From assembly GCA_030681895.1 (NCBI GenBank), contig JAUXRI010000029.1, positions 1 to 64,000 on the forward strand: a stretch of DNA of 64,000 nucleotides. Direction: 5' to 3'. Below the pieces are notes generated by a model. That model was given only the letters and a program-made list of their open reading frames with translations, was not told the origin of the DNA and ran no database searches. Each line of letters opens with the position of its first letter. Within the stretch, counting starts at the first letter, position 1. The translations under genes were made by a program, and so were the position numbers. Below, piece by piece: positions 21,404 to 30,603 of this stretch. This DNA comes from Myxococcales bacterium. Its GTDB lineage: Bacteria; Myxococcota; Myxococcia; Myxococcales; Myxococcaceae.

Positions 21404-23542
21404 GTGGCAAACTATCAGCTCGGACGACGACTGGTTGCTGCATCGGGGGTCGTCGAGGCCCATCTCGGCGCCGCGAACGGCGAGTGGATCGTGGTGTCGC
21501 GGTTGTCGGCGCCGTGGTCGCAAGACGGCACGTTTCTCGAACGCTTCGCTGCCCACGCGCGGGTGCCGTTGCCCCTTCACCCCGGTATCGCGTCGTTGCT
21601 CGAGTTCGGGTCGGGCGGGGACGGGCTCTGGTTCGTCGAGCGCACGGCTGATGGCGAGCCGCTCCGCGCGTTGATGACGTCGAAGACGGGGTCGCTGTCG
21701 GTCGACGAGTGCGTCGCGATCATGGCGCGAGCCGTCGATGCGCTGGCCGCGCTGCACGCAGAAGACGTGGTGCACGGCGATCTGTCGGCCTCGTCGCTGT
21801 TCATCACCAGCGCGGGCGGCGTGGTGTTGATGCACACCGGGGTCGCGGTGGTGGCCGGTGCGCACCCCAGCCGAGGGCCAGCGCGGAGCGAGCCCCACGC
21901 CATCGCGCCGGAGCAACTGTCGGGCGCGTCGACTACCGCGACCGACATCTTCCGCCTGGGCCTGTTGTTCCTCGAGATGCTGACCGGGCGAAGCCTCTTC
22001 GTCGCGAGCGACCCACAGCACGTCCTGGGCATCGCGCAGAAGTTCAAAGGGGTGCCGCCCAGCGCGTTCCACGGCCTGCCCGAGCAGCTCCAGTCGTTGC
22101 TGGGGTGGATGATGCAGCGCGAGCCGGCCGACCGCCCGAGGGTCACGGAGCTGGCGAACGTGCTGCACCTGTCCAGCTCGGCGCTCGGTCTCGCCAGCGG
22201 CGATGACGAGCTCGCGCGCGCATTTCGCCGCCTGATGGTCGACCGTCTGCCTCCCATGGCCGGGCGAACCACCGAGCTGAGGCTCCAGGCTCCGAAGCCC
22301 TCGACGCCACCGCCTGCCGTGGCGGCCCGCGCGGTGGCACCCGCTGGAGGTTCGGTGCTGGGGCGCATCGAGACCCGCCGAGTCACGCACGAGCAGCTCA
22401 AGGCGGTGCGCCTCGAAGACGAGAGCCCGCGCAGCTCTCCGCCCTCGTCCTTCTCGAACCCTTCGCCCATGCGAGAGGCGCTGCTCGGCGACCAGCTCGT
22501 GCGCTCTGGACAGCTGACGCCAGCCGCGCTCGTCGAGAGCGGGCAACGCTCGGCGATGTTGAATCTGCCGCTGGCCGACACGCTGCTGGTCGACGGCATT
22601 CTCCAGGAGGACGACCTCGTCGAGGCGCTCGCTGCGGTGACGCGCACGCCGTTCGTCACGAGCGTCGCCCTGGCTGGGCTCGTCGGTGGCAAGGCGCCGC
22701 TGCACCTGCTCTCGCAGGCTGACGCGGAGCGACTGGTCGCCGTCCCCCTGGCCGAGAAGGGCGCGGTGATGGTCGTCGCCGTCATCGACCCGCTCGACGC
22801 CGAGGTGCTCGAGGCCCTCAAGCTGAGCGCCGGTCGGACGATTCAGGCCGTGCGTGCTGGCGAGCGCGCGCTGCGAGACACCATCGCGCGCCTCTACGGG
22901 GGCGTCACCGATGACGACCCTGACTCGTGGCTCGATCGTGGCCCTGGCGTCGCCCGGAAGTCCGACTCGGGCGTCACGCCCGGTGAGCCGGTCGACGGAC
23001 TCACGGTCTCGGAGGATGACGCGGAGGAGCTCGAGCTCGAGGGGAGGCCCGCCGCGCGCGCGCGAACGGTCACCGTCTCGGGGCTCGACGAAGGACAGAC
23101 CCGGTTGGTCGAGGCGCTCCTCGTTGGGTACGGCGACCCCGGCCGCGAAGGCGTCGCGCTGGTGCAGCTGTGTGGCGATCTCGCCCGCCGGCTCAACGCC
23201 AGCCCGGCTGACATCGACAAGGCCCGCTTCGTGACCGCATCCGTCGTGGCGCACAACTTGAGCCGCGCGCGGGCGATCTGGTCTGCTCCGGTGGGGGCTG
23301 ACTTCGACGCCCACCTCGGCCCGTTGGCCCTGCCGGTGAAGGCGCTGGCGCCAGCGCTGTTCGATGGTGGCAAGACGATGCCCGAAGAGCTCGTCAGCCT
23401 CGCGGTGTTCTGCACCTTCGTCTTCGCGCAGACTGCGGGCTCCACCTGTCCCGCGCCGTGGCAGCCGATCATCGCGTCGATGCGCGCCAGACGGTTACCC
23501 TCGGTGGCGCTCGAGGCGTTGACCCGCGCGCTCGAGGGGTGA
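21404..23542 (+). CDS. Pseudokinase fused to a GspE/MshEN N-terminal domain
   Basis: 712 residues from GTG 21404. Residues 1-260 have the layout of a bacterial Ser/Thr kinase domain (VVHGDLSASSLFI, APEQLSG, DIFRLGLLFLEMLTG, RPRVTELANVL), but the catalytic set is lost. The usual VAIK lysine region reads WIVVSRL. The loop reads HGDL (His124) with Ser where Asn is required, and no DFG is found (LMHTG instead). Residues 356-497 are a type II secretion ATPase N-terminal (GspE_N/MshEN) domain with LLGDQLVRSGQL, PLADTLLVDGIL and the typical ADPLD-like VIDPLDAEVLEALK; the ATPase itself is absent. The last 190 residues are helical and unassigned. MshEN domains can bind c-di-GMP. No ribosome site is obvious; in-frame GTG 21347 is an alternative start. 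Confidence 0.75.
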   Translation: MANYQLGRRLVAASGVVEAHLGAANGEWIVVSRLSAPWSQDGTFLERFAAHARVPLPLHPGIASLLEFGSGGDGLWFVERTADGEPLRALMTSKTGSLSVDECVAIMARAVDALAALHAEDVVHGDLSASSLFITSAGGVVLMHTGVAVVAGAHPSRGPARSEPHAIAPEQLSGASTTATDIFRLGLLFLEMLTGRSLFVASDPQHVLGIAQKFKGVPPSAFHGLPEQLQSLLGWMMQREPADRPRVTELANVLHLSSSALGLASGDDELARAFRRLMVDRLPPMAGRTTELRLQAPKPSTPPPAVAARAVAPAGGSVLGRIETRRVTHEQLKAVRLEDESPRSSPPSSFSNPSPMREALLGDQLVRSGQLTPAALVESGQRSAMLNLPLADTLLVDGILQEDDLVEALAAVTRTPFVTSVALAGLVGGKAPLHLLSQADAERLVAVPLAEKGAVMVVAVIDPLDAEVLEALKLSAGRTIQAVRAGERALRDTIARLYGGVTDDDPDSWLDRGPGVARKSDSGVTPGEPVDGLTVSEDDAEELELEGRPAARARTVTVSGLDEGQTRLVEALLVGYGDPGREGVALVQLCGDLARRLNASPADIDKARFVTASVVAHNLSRARAIWSAPVGADFDAHLGPLALPVKALAPALFDGGKTMPEELVSLAVFCTFVFAQTAGSTCPAPWQPIIASMRARRLPSVALEALTRALEG

Positions 23543-23679
23543 GCCTGGACTGCCGCAACCGGTGCGAGCTTCTCCGTCCCCTCTCGAGGTGAGCGCAGTT
23601 CCTGCGCAGCGAGTGGCAGGGGCTGTGGGCACGTCACGGCATGGGGGTTGAAGCTCCTGGAGGGTGACAGGAGGCCCCC

Positions 23680-25026
23680 ATGGCCATCGTCTGCGGAGTC
23701 GACTTCTCGACCTGGTCGTCATCGGCTGCGATCACCGCGGCGTCGCTCGCGGGGCGGACGAACGAGCTGCTGTACCTCGTTCACGTGCTCGAGCCGCACG
23801 TCGAGCGCATGGAGCCCGCGGCGTTCGCCAAGGTTCAGTCGCTGCTGCATGAGCGGCTCAACGGCGAGATCGCGCGCCTCAAGCAGTTCACCGCCGCGCC
23901 CATCGAGGCCGTCGTGTTGCCCGGTGAGGTGTCCGAGGCGGTCCGGCAGTTCGCGCTCAACAAGAAGGCGAACCTCATCGTCGTCGGCTCGGCGGGACAC
24001 GGCGCGGGCGCGCTCGTGAAGCTGGGCGGCAGCTCGGAGCGGCTGGCCAGCGGGTGCGACATTCCCGTGCTCGTCGTTCGTGAGCCCGACTCGATGACGG
24101 CGTGGGCGCAGGGGAAGGGGCTGCGCGTCGTCCTCGGGTTTGACGACAGCGAGACGTCGATGAGCGCGCTCCGCTGGGTCGAAGCACTGCGCAGGCTCGC
24201 GCCGATCGACGTCGTGCTGGGACGCGTCTACTACCAGGACGAAGCGCACCGGCAGTACGGGCTCTCGCGGCGGTTCTCGTACACCGACGCCGACCCTCGC
24301 GTGGAGTCGCTCATCGAGCGCGATCTGAAGGCGCACGTGCCGAAGCTCGAGGGCTCAGGTGAGCTGCTGTACCGGGCGAAGCTGGCCGTCGGCCGGGTGG
24401 CGGATCATCTGCTCGAGCTGGCCGAGGCCGAGCGGTGCCAGTTGGTGGTCGTCGGCACTCATGGCCGGCAGGGGCTCGCGCGCATGTGGAGCGTCTCGGC
24501 CGCGGCGCTGCACCTCTCGCGCATGAGCGTGCTGGTGGTGCCGCCCGATGGGAAGCCCGCCCGCATCACGCAGCCGCGGGTGAAGCGCGTACTGGTGACG
24601 ACCGACTTCTCGAACCTGGGCAACGCAGCGGTGCAATGGGCGTATGCGCTCGCCGAGCACGGCGCCGAGGTCTACCTGACGCACGTGACGCTCACGACGG
24701 GCCTGGCCGGAGAGCTGGCTGAGCAGTACCTGCCGAGCGCCGACCTGCTGCCTCAAGCGCCTGCGCGGGTGGAGCTCGAGGTGGCGGCCCGCCTGCGCGC
24801 GCTGACACCCGGCATCGCGCCCGAGAAGGGCATCGTCACGCGCACCGAGGTGATTCGGGCTCCCAGCGCCGCGCAGGCCATCACCGACGCCGCCGAGCGC
24901 CTGGCTGCCGACGTCATCGTCATCTCGTCGCACGGCCGCACGGGCCTCGCGCGCACCATCTTCGGGTCGGTGGCCGAAGAGGTGATGAAGACGAGCCGGA
25001 AGCCGGTGTTCATCGTGCGCGGCTGA
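23680..25026 (+). CDS. Three-domain universal stress protein
   Basis: 448 residues made of three consecutive Usp (UspA-like) domains, roughly 1-130, 145-295 and 305-448. Each has the beta-alpha start (VCGVDFS, VVLGFDDS, VLVTTDFS) and a C-terminal Gly-rich loop before VPVLVV-like strands. The ATP-type loop GxxG(x9)G[ST] is nearly complete in domain 1 (GSAG...GGS), has Val for the last Gly in domain 2 (GTHG...VS) and Ser for the first Gly in domain 3 (SSHG...GS). Nucleotide binding may therefore differ between domains. CAGGAGG lies just before the ATG. Cytoplasmic stress or energy sensing is the family expectation; a three-domain arrangement is less usual than one or two. Confidence 0.85.
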   Translation: MAIVCGVDFSTWSSSAAITAASLAGRTNELLYLVHVLEPHVERMEPAAFAKVQSLLHERLNGEIARLKQFTAAPIEAVVLPGEVSEAVRQFALNKKANLIVVGSAGHGAGALVKLGGSSERLASGCDIPVLVVREPDSMTAWAQGKGLRVVLGFDDSETSMSALRWVEALRRLAPIDVVLGRVYYQDEAHRQYGLSRRFSYTDADPRVESLIERDLKAHVPKLEGSGELLYRAKLAVGRVADHLLELAEAERCQLVVVGTHGRQGLARMWSVSAAALHLSRMSVLVVPPDGKPARITQPRVKRVLVTTDFSNLGNAAVQWAYALAEHGAEVYLTHVTLTTGLAGELAEQYLPSADLLPQAPARVELEVAARLRALTPGIAPEKGIVTRTEVIRAPSAAQAITDAAERLAADVIVISSHGRTGLARTIFGSVAEEVMKTSRKPVFIVRG

Positions 25027-25210
25027 CGCGTCGCCGCGATGCCCTTCGCGGTCCTCGCGCACGCTGGTCATCCAGTTCGACCGGGATCGTGCCCGCGAGC
25101 ACCTTGCTCATGTCGGCCTCACGCATCGCGACCCTGCGCCGCCATCGCGCGCGATTGCTGACGATCGTTGCGCTGGCTCTGTCGCGAGCAGTGCGCCATC
25201 GTTGCGCCCG

Positions 25211-26464
25211 GTGGGGACCAACGGCGAACAGAGCGAAGTGACCCAGCGCGTCGGCTTCACTGGTGCGCGGCTGCGCATCAGCCGGCTCAAGCCCGAGGCC
25301 GATCTCGAGCGCACGCTCACCCGCGTCTGCGAGATCGCCGCGCATGCGCTGGGGCTCGCCCGGGTCGGCGTCTGGCTCGCCGAGCACGATCAGGACCGGC
25401 TGCGCTGCATCGCGCTTCACGCCGAAGAGGGCGCGAAGGGCCTGCCGGAGCTGAAGATCAGCACCCACCCGGCCTACTGCCTCTCGGTGCTCGGGACGCG
25501 TTTCGTGGCCGCCGACGAGGTGACGACCGACCCGCGCACGCGGGAACTCGTCGACGACTACCTGCGGCCCAACGGCGTCACCTCGATGCTCGACGCCGCC
25601 ATCTATCGGGACGGGCGCGTCATCGGCGTGGTGTGCCACGAGTCGGTGGGCCAACCGCGCGCGTGGAAATCCGACGAGCACCAGTTCGCGGCCACCGTCG
25701 CCGATCTCGTCGCCTACTTCATGGAGGCGTCGGCGCGCACCAACGCCGAGCGCAACGCCCACGCGCTGCAGGTCTCGACGCTCGAGCGCGATCGCCTCGA
25801 GACGATCGGCCGGTTCGCGACCGGCGTGGCGCACGACCTCAACAACCTGGTCGCGGTCGCGCACCTCAACCTCACGCTGCTGGCGCGAGATCAGCGGCCC
25901 GACGCCCAACAGGCCGTGAAGGAGCTCGACGCGGCGCTCACCCACGCCCAGTCGCTCGCACGTCAGTTGATGGCGTTTCAGCGCGGCGCCGACGTTCCTT
26001 CGGTCGTGACCGGCGAGGCGCTGCAGGAGCAGCTCACCTCACTCTTGAGCTCCTTCATCCGGCCGCCGGTCTCGGTGAAGTACGCCTTCGTGGCCGGGGT
26101 GACGTTCTTCGCGATTCCCGCGCAGCTGGTGCAGGTCATCATCAACCTCGTCACCAACGCGCGCGACGCGATGAGCACCGGCGGCGTGGTGCTGCTTCGT
26201 GCGCGGCCCAGCGACGACGAGCCCGGCTTCACGCAGCTCGACGTCATCGACACCGGCGCCGGCATCAGCGCCGAGAACGCGGCCCAGCTCTTCCAGCCGT
26301 TCTTCACCACCAAGGGCGACAACGGCACGGGCCTGGGGCTCTCACTCGTTCACTTCATCGTGGGCCAGCACCACGGCACGGTCGCCATCCACAGCACGCC
26401 TGGCGAAGGGACGACGGTGTCACTCCGCTGGCCGTCCACGGCGGCGCATGCCGCGACGACCTGA
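25211..26464 (+). CDS. GAF-domain sensor histidine kinase
   Basis: About 417 residues. Residues 20-175 form a GAF sensor domain (LERTLTRVCEIAAHALGLARVGVWL ... DGRVIGVVCHE). The kinase core follows: H box GVAHDLNNL with His208, N box LVTNARDAM with Asn316, G1 box DTGAGIS, F box FFTTKGDN and G2 box GTGLGLSLV. The DLNNL context is typical of the NtrB-like HPK4 group. There are no membrane segments, so it is a cytoplasmic sensor; the ligand is unknown. No response regulator is adjacent. Candidates within the window with receiver domains are the REC-EAL protein and the REC-adenylate cyclase. The start is uncertain: TTG 25202, GTG 25211 and GTG 25238 are all in frame and none has a strong ribosome site. 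Confidence 0.85.
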   Translation: MGTNGEQSEVTQRVGFTGARLRISRLKPEADLERTLTRVCEIAAHALGLARVGVWLAEHDQDRLRCIALHAEEGAKGLPELKISTHPAYCLSVLGTRFVAADEVTTDPRTRELVDDYLRPNGVTSMLDAAIYRDGRVIGVVCHESVGQPRAWKSDEHQFAATVADLVAYFMEASARTNAERNAHALQVSTLERDRLETIGRFATGVAHDLNNLVAVAHLNLTLLARDQRPDAQQAVKELDAALTHAQSLARQLMAFQRGADVPSVVTGEALQEQLTSLLSSFIRPPVSVKYAFVAGVTFFAIPAQLVQVIINLVTNARDAMSTGGVVLLRARPSDDEPGFTQLDVIDTGAGISAENAAQLFQPFFTTKGDNGTGLGLSLVHFIVGQHHGTVAIHSTPGEGTTVSLRWPSTAAHAATT

Positions 26465-26509
26465 CGCACGGAGCGGCTGTCGGGACACTTGTCGTCGTCG
26501 GGCAAGGCG

Positions 26510-26854
26510 ATGAGACTGACGCCCATGGCGCTCACCGCTGAAGACCAGTTCAACCTCGAGGTCCTCAAGCTGCTGCTGCACGTCTCGTGGGTCGACGGCG
26601 CAGTCGATCAAGCAGAGGCGAACATGTTGCTGGGCCTCGGCCGGAGCTGGACGGTGCCCGAGGTCGCGCTGCAGAAGCTGATGGAGGCCGTGAAGGCCGG
26701 CCGAAAGCCCTCGGAGCCGAACTGGGAGGTGCTGAGGGAGCGCGCCGATGACGCCTTGCAGGCCGCGCGTGCGCTCGTGCTGGCCGACGGCAAGGTGCAG
26801 AAGGAAGAGATCGCGCTGCTCAAGAACGTTCAGTCGTTGCTGATGAACGGGTGA
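26510..26854 (+). CDS. TerB-like small acidic helical protein
   Basis: 114 residues. Two repeats of an Asp-rich helix pair are visible: LLLHVSWVDGAVDQAEANML and ARALVLADGKVQKEEIALL. The pattern WxDGxxxxxExxxL is typical of TerB/DjlA-N-like domains that bind metal through acidic residues. A related but longer protein is encoded at 32551. The gene begins 45 nt after the histidine kinase stop; ATG 26525 is a second possible start. Its stop is four nt from the end of the convergent dapE gene. A function beyond the fold is not known; no other tellurite-resistance genes are present. Confidence 0.6.
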   Translation: MRLTPMALTAEDQFNLEVLKLLLHVSWVDGAVDQAEANMLLGLGRSWTVPEVALQKLMEAVKAGRKPSEPNWEVLRERADDALQAARALVLADGKVQKEEIALLKNVQSLLMNG

Positions 26855-26858
26855 CGTC

Positions 26859-27944
26859 TCAGCGGCCCGTCAGCAGCTGCTCGAGCGCCAGGTACGCCTG
26901 ACCGAGCGCCTCGATGGGTGCGCTCTCGGAGCGTTGGTGCGCTTGAGCCGTCTCTCCGGGTCCGTAGTTCACCGCGTCGAGGCCCCACTCCGAGAGCCGA
27001 GCCACGTCGGTCCACGCCTGCTTCGCCTCTGCGGGCCGACCGGAGAGCGAGACCAGCCGCGCGAAGTGCGGGTTGGCGGCGCACACCCGGCCTGACGGCG
27101 CGAGATCGGTGAACGCCACGGCGCACCGGCCGGCTGCCAGCTGCACGACGTCTTCTTTCGCCTGCGCGACCGTCTTGCCCGGGGCGAAGCGGTAGTTGAG
27201 GTTCAGCTCGAACGTGTCGGGCACCACGTTGCGGGCGCGCCCGCCCTTCGCCAGCGTCGCGCTCATCACCTCGAAGAAGGTGTGGCCGTCGGCGGTGACG
27301 GCGTGCCGGCCGCGCTTCTCGAGATCGACCAGCAGCGCTCCCGCCGCGTGAATCGCGTTCTTCCCCTGCCACGGCCTCGCCGAGTGCGCAGCCTGGCCTT
27401 CGAAGAGCAGCCGCGCGTGGAGCGAACCGACGCAGCCCACCTGCACCGCGCCGTCGGTCGGCTCCATGGCGATGGCGAAGACCGAGCGCTTGAGCTCGGG
27501 CGCCGCGTCGAACAGCGGGGCCAGGCCCGACTCGAGGAACGGCCCCTCTTCGCGCTCGTAGAAGACGAGCCGCAGGTTGAAGGGCAGGGTGTCGAGCGGC
27601 AGGTCGTCGGCGAGAGCCATCATCACCGCGAGCGAGCCCTTCATGTCCGACGCGCCCAGTCCGATGAGCCGACCTGCTTCGAGCTGTGGCGCCGTGCCGT
27701 CGGGGTTCTCGGGCACGGTGTCGAGGTGGCCGACGAGGGTGATGGCCGGGCGTGGATCGTCTCGCCGCCCCACCGCGAGGGAGTGAGAGACCCGCACGAC
27801 GCCAGCAGCGCCGAAGCGGGTGGTCGCCCATGCCTCGACGAGGTCGGCCAGGGCCTTCTCGTTCCCGATGACCGAGGGCACTCGAATCAGCTCGAGCGCG
27901 CGCTCCGCGAGGCGAAGCGCCAGACGCTGCGGAGGCTGCTCCAC
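26859..27944 (-). CDS. dapE: Succinyl-diaminopimelate desuccinylase (M20 family)
   Basis: 361 residues from GTG 27944. It removes succinate from N-succinyl-LL-diaminopimelate in lysine and peptidoglycan precursor synthesis. The dinuclear zinc site is visible: His73 and Asp75 in GHLDTVP, Asp100 in GASDMKG, the catalytic/ligand Glu pair 132-133 in EREEGP, Glu161 in AMEPTD, and His336 near the C-terminus. The dimerisation/lid domain lies between (GCVGSLHARLLFEGQAAHSARPW). The start follows the dapD stop by only five nt, so the genes are an operon and the function call is reinforced by context. The sequence style (GLGASDMKGSLAVMMALA) is nearer to the actinobacterial-type DapE than to the E. coli protein. 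Confidence 0.9.
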   Translation of the reverse strand: MEQPPQRLALRLAERALELIRVPSVIGNEKALADLVEAWATTRFGAAGVVRVSHSLAVGRRDDPRPAITLVGHLDTVPENPDGTAPQLEAGRLIGLGASDMKGSLAVMMALADDLPLDTLPFNLRLVFYEREEGPFLESGLAPLFDAAPELKRSVFAIAMEPTDGAVQVGCVGSLHARLLFEGQAAHSARPWQGKNAIHAAGALLVDLEKRGRHAVTADGHTFFEVMSATLAKGGRARNVVPDTFELNLNYRFAPGKTVAQAKEDVVQLAAGRCAVAFTDLAPSGRVCAANPHFARLVSLSGRPAEAKQAWTDVARLSEWGLDAVNYGPGETAQAHQRSESAPIEALGQAYLALEQLLTGR

Positions 27945-27949
27945 GATGC

Positions 27950-28771
27950 TCAGAGCGGCACTGCGAAGTCGCGCAGCACCTGGTTGAGAGACGTCTTCGA
28001 GTCGGTGGTGGCGGAGCGCTGGCCGATGATGAGCGCGCAGGGCACCTGGTACTCGCCGGCGGGGAAGGTCTTCGCGCGCGAGCCGGGAATGACGACGCTG
28101 CGCGCAGGCACGCGGCCCTTGTGGACGATCTCCTTCGGCCCCGTCACGTCGATGATGTGCGTCGACGCGGTGAGCACCACGTTGGCGCCGATGACGGCCT
28201 CTTCGCCGATCTGCACGCCCTCGACGATGACCGCGCGGCTGCCGATGAAGGCGCCGTCTTCGATGATGACGGGCGTGGCCGAAGGCGGCTCGAGCACGCC
28301 ACCGATGCCGACGCCGCCCGAGAGGTGCACGTTGCGGCCGATCTGCGCGCAGCTGCCCACGGTGGCCCAGGTGTCCACCATGGTGCCAGCGCCGACCCAC
28401 GCGCCGATGTTCACGTAGCCGGGCATCACCACCACACCGCGTTCGCAGAAGGCGCCGTACCGAATCGCTCCCGGAGGCACGAGGCGAACGCCGGCCTCGG
28501 CGAGGCCCTTCTTGAGCGGCACCTTGTCGTGGAACTCGAAGGGAGGCGTCTCGATGGTCTTCATCTCGCTCGTGGCGAAGAAGCAGAGCACCGCCTCCTT
28601 CACCCACGCGTTGACCTCCCAGCCGGCGGCCGCCTTCTGCGCGACGCGAATGACGCCGCGGTCGAGCAGGGCGAGCGTCTCCTTGACGGCCATCGCGTAG
28701 AACGGCTCCTTGAGCTTCTCGCGGTCCGCGAACGCTGCGCTCACCCGAGCTTTGAGGTCGTCGAGGTTCAT
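27950..28771 (-). CDS. dapD: Tetrahydrodipicolinate N-succinyltransferase
   Basis: 273 residues, essentially the E. coli length (274). It makes N-succinyl-2-amino-6-ketopimelate from tetrahydrodipicolinate and succinyl-CoA, the step before DapC/DapE. The N-terminal helical domain (FYAMAVKETLALLDRGVIRVA) is followed by a left-handed beta-helix of hexapeptide repeats, recognisable as VNIGAWVGAGTMVDTWATVG, IGRNVHLSGGVGIGGVLEP and VIIEDGAFIGSRAVIVEGVQIG. The C-terminal NQVLRDF tail is typical. It is the first gene of a dapD-dapE operon and is divergent from the DTW-domain gene, with 54 nt between starts. Confidence 0.95.
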   Translation of the reverse strand: MNLDDLKARVSAAFADREKLKEPFYAMAVKETLALLDRGVIRVAQKAAAGWEVNAWVKEAVLCFFATSEMKTIETPPFEFHDKVPLKKGLAEAGVRLVPPGAIRYGAFCERGVVVMPGYVNIGAWVGAGTMVDTWATVGSCAQIGRNVHLSGGVGIGGVLEPPSATPVIIEDGAFIGSRAVIVEGVQIGEEAVIGANVVLTASTHIIDVTGPKEIVHKGRVPARSVVIPGSRAKTFPAGEYQVPCALIIGQRSATTDSKTSLNQVLRDFAVPL

Positions 28772-28825
28772 GCCTCGCTTGTAGCTCAGCGCATTTCAGA
28801 AGTGGGCGTGCTTTGGTTCGGCGCG

Positions 28826-29449
28826 ATGCGGGCGCGGACCTTGAGTGACCTGCCGGGCCGGTGCCACCAGTGCTGGATTCGCCTCGAGTTCTGCATCTGC
28901 CCGCACCTGCCTGTCGTGCAGACGAAGACCCGGGTGTTGCTGGTGCGCCACGAGCGCGAGTCCTGGAAGTCGACCGGCACCGCGCGCGCGGCCGGCCTTG
29001 CCATGCCCAACCTGCAGTTCGTCGACTTCGATGACGACCCGGCCGGCGTGAACGAGAAGCTGCCCTCGCTCGACGACGCGGTGCTCCTCTTTCCTTCCGA
29101 GACGCCCGCGCCCTGGCCTCAGACACCACCGAAGACCCTCGTCGTGCTCGACGGCACCTGGCGGCAGACGCGGCGCATGTTCACCAAGCTGCCCCGGCTC
29201 CATGCCTTGCCCCGCGTGCAGCTCGACACGCCTGCCGCTCCGGTGCTGCGCCTGCGCGACACCTCGTTCGAAGAGGGGCGCTCGACCCTCGAGGCCGTCG
29301 CCGAGGCGCTTGGCCGGCTCGAAGGTGACGCGGTTCGAGACGTGCTCCTGGGCGTGCATGCAGACTTCGTCGAGCGCGTGCTGAAGGCCCGTGGGGTGTG
29401 GGACCAGAAGCGCGAGGCCTTCGAGAAGTCCGCCCGTCCTCGTTCCTGA
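28826..29449 (+). CDS. DTW-domain tRNA-uridine aminocarboxypropyltransferase
   Basis: 207 residues. N-terminal Cys cluster CHQCWIRLEFCICP (CxxC...CxC) followed by the DTW signature in LVVLDGTWRQTRRMF. DTW proteins (E. coli TapT/YfiP) use S-adenosylmethionine to add a 3-amino-3-carboxypropyl group to uridine in tRNA (acp3U). Length and order of motifs fit. GTG 28808, six codons upstream, is an alternative start. It heads a long plus-strand gene run that continues through the RMD1-like and cyclase genes. Confidence 0.85.
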   Translation: MRARTLSDLPGRCHQCWIRLEFCICPHLPVVQTKTRVLLVRHERESWKSTGTARAAGLAMPNLQFVDFDDDPAGVNEKLPSLDDAVLLFPSETPAPWPQTPPKTLVVLDGTWRQTRRMFTKLPRLHALPRVQLDTPAAPVLRLRDTSFEEGRSTLEAVAEALGRLEGDAVRDVLLGVHADFVERVLKARGVWDQKREAFEKSARPRS

Positions 29450-29464
29450 GCTACAACCTCATCA

Positions 29465-30571
29465 GTGTTGCGCCTCAAGGATGCCTCAGCGCTGTGCTAC
29501 CGGTTCTTCGACGTCGCCGACTCCATCGACCTCGAGAAGTGCCGGGCGCTCTTGTCGAGCGCGGGCTCGGGCGTTCGGCGGGTCGGCTTCTCGCGCGCTG
29601 GCAGCGCCTACGTGCAGCTGTCGAACGCGCCGCTGGCCGCTGATCTCGGTGCCTGTCCTCTCGAGGTGCTCGGCCGGGTTCGCGAGGTGCAGCTCGGCGT
29701 GCGGCTGTTCGATCATGGGTGTCTGGCCGTGGTGATGCGCGTGCCCATCGACGCCGGGCAGTCACTCGACGAGGTCGCTCCATTCGCCGACGAGCTCTAC
29801 GACTCGAAGGCGATCGATCTGCTCGCGATGGACGAGCTCGCCCGCCTGCGCACCCTGCTCGCGCCCGCCTTCGAGGACCCGCACCTGTGGGAGCACCACG
29901 AGGAGTACACCGTGCTCTGCGTGCGGGCCTTCGAGACGAAGCCCCAGGCCACCGAGGTGCTCGCCGAGCCCGCGCTCGCGAAGCTCATTCTGGGCGAGGT
30001 GGGCCCCGCGGCGCTGTCGGACCGTGAGACGCGCGAGGTGCTCGAGCACCACCACAGCTACACCAACGAAGATCTCGCGTTGATGGAGTGGAACGCGGCC
30101 TTCCTCTACGAGCCTTCAGGCAGCGAAGACATCGTCGACCTGCTCGAGATCGCCAACGCCCAGCTGCTCGAGCTTCGGTACTTCGACTCGGTGCTCGATG
30201 GTGAGCTGACCCGCGTCTACGACGGCATCGACATGAACAAGGGGTCGATTCTGTACAGCCCGTACCGCAAGGTGCTGCGCGAGCTGATGCAGACCGTCAT
30301 CGAGCTGTCGGAGTTCATCGAGCGGGTCGAGAACGCCTTGAAGATCGTCGGCGACGTCTACCTGGCCCGTGTCTACGAGAGCGCGGTGCTCCAGCTGCGC
30401 GTGAAGCAATGGACCGAGCAGGTCTCGCGCAAACACCGGCTGCTCGTGCAGACCTACGGGCTACTCAAGGGCGAGCTCGACCACGATCGGTCCTTGACGC
30501 TCGAGCTGATGGTGGTGGTGCTCATCCTCCTCGAGATCCTCATGGCCCTGGTGCAGGTGCGTGGGCATTGA
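29465..30571 (+). CDS. RMD1/DUF155 family protein with C-terminal membrane segment
   Basis: 368 residues from GTG 29465, 15 nt after the DTW gene. The C-terminal 200 residues follow the RMD1/YagE (DUF155) pattern: [28 protein letters not shown], a long helical stretch with [37 protein letters not shown], and a terminal hydrophobic segment [16 protein letters not shown] that anchors the protein. Mitochondrial relatives (RMD1, RMND1) are linked to translation; the bacterial role is not established. The N-terminal half is more divergent. Confidence 0.75.
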   Translation: MLRLKDASALCYRFFDVADSIDLEKCRALLSSAGSGVRRVGFSRAGSAYVQLSNAPLAADLGACPLEVLGRVREVQLGVRLFDHGCLAVVMRVPIDAGQSLDEVAPFADELYDSKAIDLLAMDELARLRTLLAPAFEDPHLWEHHEEYTVLCVRAFETKPQATEVLAEPALAKLILGEVGPAALSDRETREVLEHHHSYTNEDLALMEWNAAFLYEPSGSEDIVDLLEIANAQLLELRYFDSVLDGELTRVYDGIDMNKGSILYSPYRKVLRELMQTVIELSEFIERVENALKIVGDVYLARVYESAVLQLRVKQWTEQVSRKHRLLVQTYGLLKGELDHDRSLTLELMVVVLILLEILMALVQVRGH

Positions 30572-30603
30572 GCCCAACCGGTGTAACATCGGCCCCCGCC
30601 GTG

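Noticed and set aside
25017..25038. Terminator after the universal stress protein gene
   Set aside because: A 6-bp CGCGGC/GCCGCG stem exists, but no T-rich tail follows and such stems are common by chance at this GC content.
26510..26854. Tellurite-resistance operon based on the TerB-like genes
   Set aside because: Only TerB-like folds are seen here and at 32551; none of the other ter genes occurs in the window.
26859..29129. Reading dapE as part of a 756-residue protein
   Set aside because: The upstream part is out of frame across dapD; DapE begins at GTG 27944, five nt after the dapD stop.
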